A stretch of DNA of 7,249 nucleotides, taken from positions 1-7,249 of the forward strand of contig PEWM01000268.1 in assembly GCA_002779455.1 (NCBI GenBank), read 5' to 3'. The position numbers and the translations under genes are program-made. Of the stretch, positions 5,995 through 7,249 are shown piece by piece; positions within the stretch are counted from its first letter, which is position 1, and each line of letters opens with the position of its first letter. This DNA is from Deltaproteobacteria bacterium CG07_land_8_20_14_0_80_60_11 (lineage in GTDB: Bacteria > Desulfobacterota > Desulfobaccia > Desulfobaccales > 0-14-0-80-60-11). The notes beneath the pieces were generated by a model. It saw only the letters and a list, made by a program, of their open reading frames with translations, did not search any database and was not told where the DNA came from.

Positions 5995-6033
5995 ATAAAG
6001 GGTCATCTGTTCCGGCAGGTGGCCCTTTATTTG
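5995..6033 (+). terminator. Strong hairpin terminator after htpX
   Basis: ATAAAGGG at 5995-6002 pairs with CCCTTTAT at 6023-6030. The stem continues inward through a U-G wobble and CATCTG/CAGGTG (6004-6009 with 6016-6021, one wobble), and the UUCCGG apex can close one more wobble. The total is about 16 bp without a bulge. The sequence after it is TTG and then seven As. The T-run is short on the + strand, but the A-run near the left arm and the symmetry allow function in either direction. It lies 28 bases after the htpX stop. Confidence 0.7.
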
Positions 6034-6042
6034 AAAAAAACT

Positions 6043-6083
6043 GGGGCGGCCCACCGGGTCGCCCCTACTGAGCCCCGCGGGGC
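6043..6083. repeat. Two GC-rich inverted repeats (REP-like) before the TPR gene
   Basis: GGGGCG at 6043-6048 pairs with CGCCCC at 6060-6065. Adding G6049-T6059 and CCC/GGG (6050-6052 with 6056-6058) makes a 10-bp stem with a 3-base loop. Six bases later GCCCCGCGGGGC at 6072-6083 is a perfect 12-bp palindrome, touching the TPR gene's ribosome binding site. The form GGGGCG...CGCCCCTAC resembles dispersed palindromic elements of many GC-rich bacteria; that link is recollection and needs a whole-genome search. Confidence 0.5.
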
Positions 6084-6096
6084 AAGGAGACCGGCC

Positions 6097-6834
6097 ATGG
6101 TCCCACGGCGAATTGTTATCATGTCCTGGTTCTGCCTGATAGTCATGGTTTGTCCGGCTTGGGCGGATCAGGCCCTCATGGTTAAGGGGATGGAAGCCCA
6201 GAAAGCCGGGCGCAATGAGGAGGCCCTGAAACTGCTGAATGAATATGTCAGGCGCTATCCCCAGATAGTGGAGGCCAGGTACTACCGGGCCCTGGCCCTG
6301 AATGGTCTGGGCCGCCACAAAGAGGCCCTGGAGGATGTGGATAAGGCCTTGGTGGATAACCCCGGCGATGTCAGGGCTCTCCTGCTCAAGGGGAACCTCC
6401 TGGTGGCCCTGGAGCGGCGCCCGGAGGCCATCTTGATTTATACCCGGGCCATACAGTGTGACCCCAGGAACGCCGAGGCCTGCAAAGAACGGGGGGACTG
6501 CCTGGCCCAGGAAGGCCAGTTCGCCGAGGCCCTTGCCGACCTCAACCAGGCCGCCCGGCTGGCCCGCAGTGACCCCTGGGTATTCAACAAGCGGGGCATG
6601 GTGTATTTCTGCCAGGGCGAATACCAGAAGGCGGTGGATGATTTCACCACCGCCATTCAGCTGAAACCGGACCTGGCCATCTCCTATTTTTTCCGGGGCA
6701 ATATTTACCGGCACCACCTGAAGGAGCGGGAGAAGGCGATCGCCGATTACCAGAAGGGCTGCCGGCTGGGGAGTCCCCTGTGCTGCGAAGAGTTGGACAA
6801 GATGGGGGTCAAGCCGGCGGCCGGCGGCAAGTAG
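6097..6834 (+). CDS. Secreted/periplasmic tetratricopeptide-repeat protein
   Basis: This gene encodes 245 residues. The N-terminus is a signal peptide: basic VPRR, a hydrophobic core IVIMSWFCLIVMV, then PAWA with likely cleavage after A23. C19 is preceded by V, so it does not form a lipobox. The rest is about six TPR units (roughly 25-56, 59-92, 93-125, 127-159, 160-193 and 194-228) with the usual A/G/Y pattern, for example KGNLLVALERRPEAILIYTR and GEYQKAVDDFTTAIQLKPD. The last unit ends CRLGSPLCCEELDKMG with two adjacent cysteines, reminiscent of Sel1-type ends. TPRs make protein-binding scaffolds, so it may act in envelope assembly, but no partner is identifiable. The ATG at 6097 follows AAGGAG (6084-6089) by seven bases. 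An in-frame GTG at 6019 is inside the htpX terminator and is rejected. Confidence 0.88.
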   Translation: MVPRRIVIMSWFCLIVMVCPAWADQALMVKGMEAQKAGRNEEALKLLNEYVRRYPQIVEARYYRALALNGLGRHKEALEDVDKALVDNPGDVRALLLKGNLLVALERRPEAILIYTRAIQCDPRNAEACKERGDCLAQEGQFAEALADLNQAARLARSDPWVFNKRGMVYFCQGEYQKAVDDFTTAIQLKPDLAISYFFRGNIYRHHLKEREKAIADYQKGCRLGSPLCCEELDKMGVKPAAGGK

Positions 6835-6851
6835 TCAGTAGCCAGTTTGCC

Positions 6852-6888
6852 TGCCGGTTCAAGAGAGAAACCCTCTCCGGCAAATTTT
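6852..6888 (+). terminator. Weak candidate terminator after the TPR gene
   Basis: TGCCGG at 6852-6857 pairs with CCGGCA at 6877-6882. Inside, AGAG (6862-6865) can pair with CTCT (6873-6876) after a four-base bulge. AATTTT follows. The stem is interrupted and the T-run is only four, so termination may be partial. Confidence 0.35.
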
Positions 6889-6918
6889 GGTGATTTGCCT
6901 AGAATAAACCGATATAAT
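6886..6918 (+). promoter_or_regulatory. Candidate promoter for the Tim44-like gene
   Basis: TATAAT at 6913-6918 is a perfect -10 hexamer. The -35 is unclear: TTTGGTGATTT at 6886-6896 sits 16 bases upstream and recurs before dxs at the same distance from a CATAAC. A start near 6925 would give a leader of about 47 bases. Confidence 0.5.
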
Positions 6919-6971
6919 AAACGTGATGCCAAGAGGTTAACCTTGACCGCAACCTTTATCGGAGGAAGCAT

Positions 6972-7249
6972 ATGAAGTTGAAAACCTGGACGAAAGGTGT
7001 TTTGACCCTTTTTGCCCTGTTGTTCCTGTGTGCCTGGGCTTTCCAGTTGGATGCCTGGGCCCGGGTGGGCGGCGGCGGCTCCATGGGCAGCCGCGGCTCC
7101 CGGTCCATGTCGGCCCCCAAACCCTACACCGCGCCCCGGCCCACGACGCCAACGACCTCACCCACCCGGCCCTATACCGCGCCCGGGGCTACGGCCCCCC
7201 AACCGGCCTCGTCCTCAGGGAGCTTCATGCGCAGCTTAGGCGGCGGCCT
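6972..7249 (+). CDS. Probable Tim44-like domain protein, N-terminal part (3' end outside window)
   Basis: The frame stays open from ATG 6972 to the window edge, giving 92 codons and two bases. GGAGG at 6961-6965 lies six bases upstream, an excellent ribosome binding site. Residues 1-30 form a signal peptide or signal anchor (MKLKTWTKGVLTLFALLF start, AWA before R31). A Gly/Ser/Arg segment RVGGGGSMGSRGSRSMSAP (31-49) and a Pro/Thr-rich linker follow, with PYTAP twice (51-55 and 67-71), and then SGSFMRSLGGG. This secreted start with GGGxSMGSRGSRSxSAP and a Gly-rich FMRSLGGG is what I recall for bacterial Tim44-like (COG4395-type) proteins, membrane-associated proteins with a C-terminal lipid-binding-type domain. 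That domain is off the window, so the family call is tentative. The linker is low-complexity and GC-rich. Confidence 0.65.
   Translation, partial: MKLKTWTKGVLTLFALLFLCAWAFQLDAWARVGGGGSMGSRGSRSMSAPKPYTAPRPTTPTTSPTRPYTAPGATAPQPASSSGSFMRSLGGG

Noticed and set aside
5991..5999. TGGTATAAA as an extended -10 promoter for the TPR gene
   Set aside because: The TATAAA is part of the hairpin's left arm and is explained by the need to pair with CCCTTTAT; no -35 is present.
6019..6096. GTG start for the TPR gene at 6019
   Set aside because: It lies inside the htpX hairpin; the ATG at 6097 has a good ribosome binding site and opens directly onto a signal peptide.
6151..6153. Cysteine 19 of the TPR protein as a lipoprotein lipobox
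   Set aside because: The residue before it is Val, not Gly, Ala or Ser; the signal peptidase I site PAWA fits better.
1..7249. CRISPR array, tRNA, rRNA or transposase
   Set aside because: No regularly spaced direct repeats, tRNA cloverleaf, rRNA-like block or DDE/integrase-like protein was seen.

Overview
The window is GC-rich DNA, with hand-counted lines in the coding blocks reaching the mid-70s percent G+C. It carries a bacterial housekeeping block on the + strand: the end of xseB, then ispA, dxs, tlyA and htpX, a secreted TPR protein, and the first 92 codons of a probable Tim44-like protein. The xseB-ispA-dxs-tlyA order is a known bacterial arrangement, seen in Firmicutes and in Deltaproteobacteria/Desulfobacterota. 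The high G+C, a Tim44-like gene with the Gly/Ser-rich start common in proteobacteria, and intergenic repeats of the GAAAACC type make a Desulfobacterota-like genome my best guess. No rRNA is present to test this.

Layout. Bases 1-1159 hold the xseB tail and ispA, a short-chain prenyl diphosphate synthase, separated by an A/T-rich spacer with a repeat. Bases 1272-3224 hold dxs, the first enzyme of the MEP isoprenoid pathway. Its product feeds the C5 units that IspA condenses. Two hairpins follow dxs, the second resembling an intrinsic terminator. Bases about 3281-4230 are clearly different: A/T-rich, with a 51-codon basic-protein gene and a 216-codon gene overlapping by ATGA. The larger product looks like a nucleoside deoxyribosyltransferase/TIR-type Rossmann protein with a conserved-looking Glu and a helical C-terminal extension. 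This pair splits dxs from tlyA and looks horizontally acquired. It is the best candidate here for an undescribed system, possibly a small defence or toxin-like module, but that function is inference.

Bases about 4220-5020 hold tlyA, an rRNA 2'-O-methyltransferase with all four catalytic residues but no ATG or GTG start at the expected place; an A/T-rich repeat lies where the start codon should be. Bases 5118-5966 hold htpX, a membrane zinc protease with its own good promoter inside the tlyA 3' end and a 14-bp palindrome next to its ribosome binding site. A strong 16-bp hairpin and two further GC-rich inverted repeats fill the space to the TPR gene (6097-6834). The Tim44-like gene starts at 6972 and runs off the window. 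No gene-free stretch exceeds 300 bases.

Regulatory sequence is partly shared: the dxs and htpX upstream regions carry the same two 9-mers in the same order, and the dxs and Tim44-like upstream regions share an 11-mer at identical distance from a -10-like hexamer.
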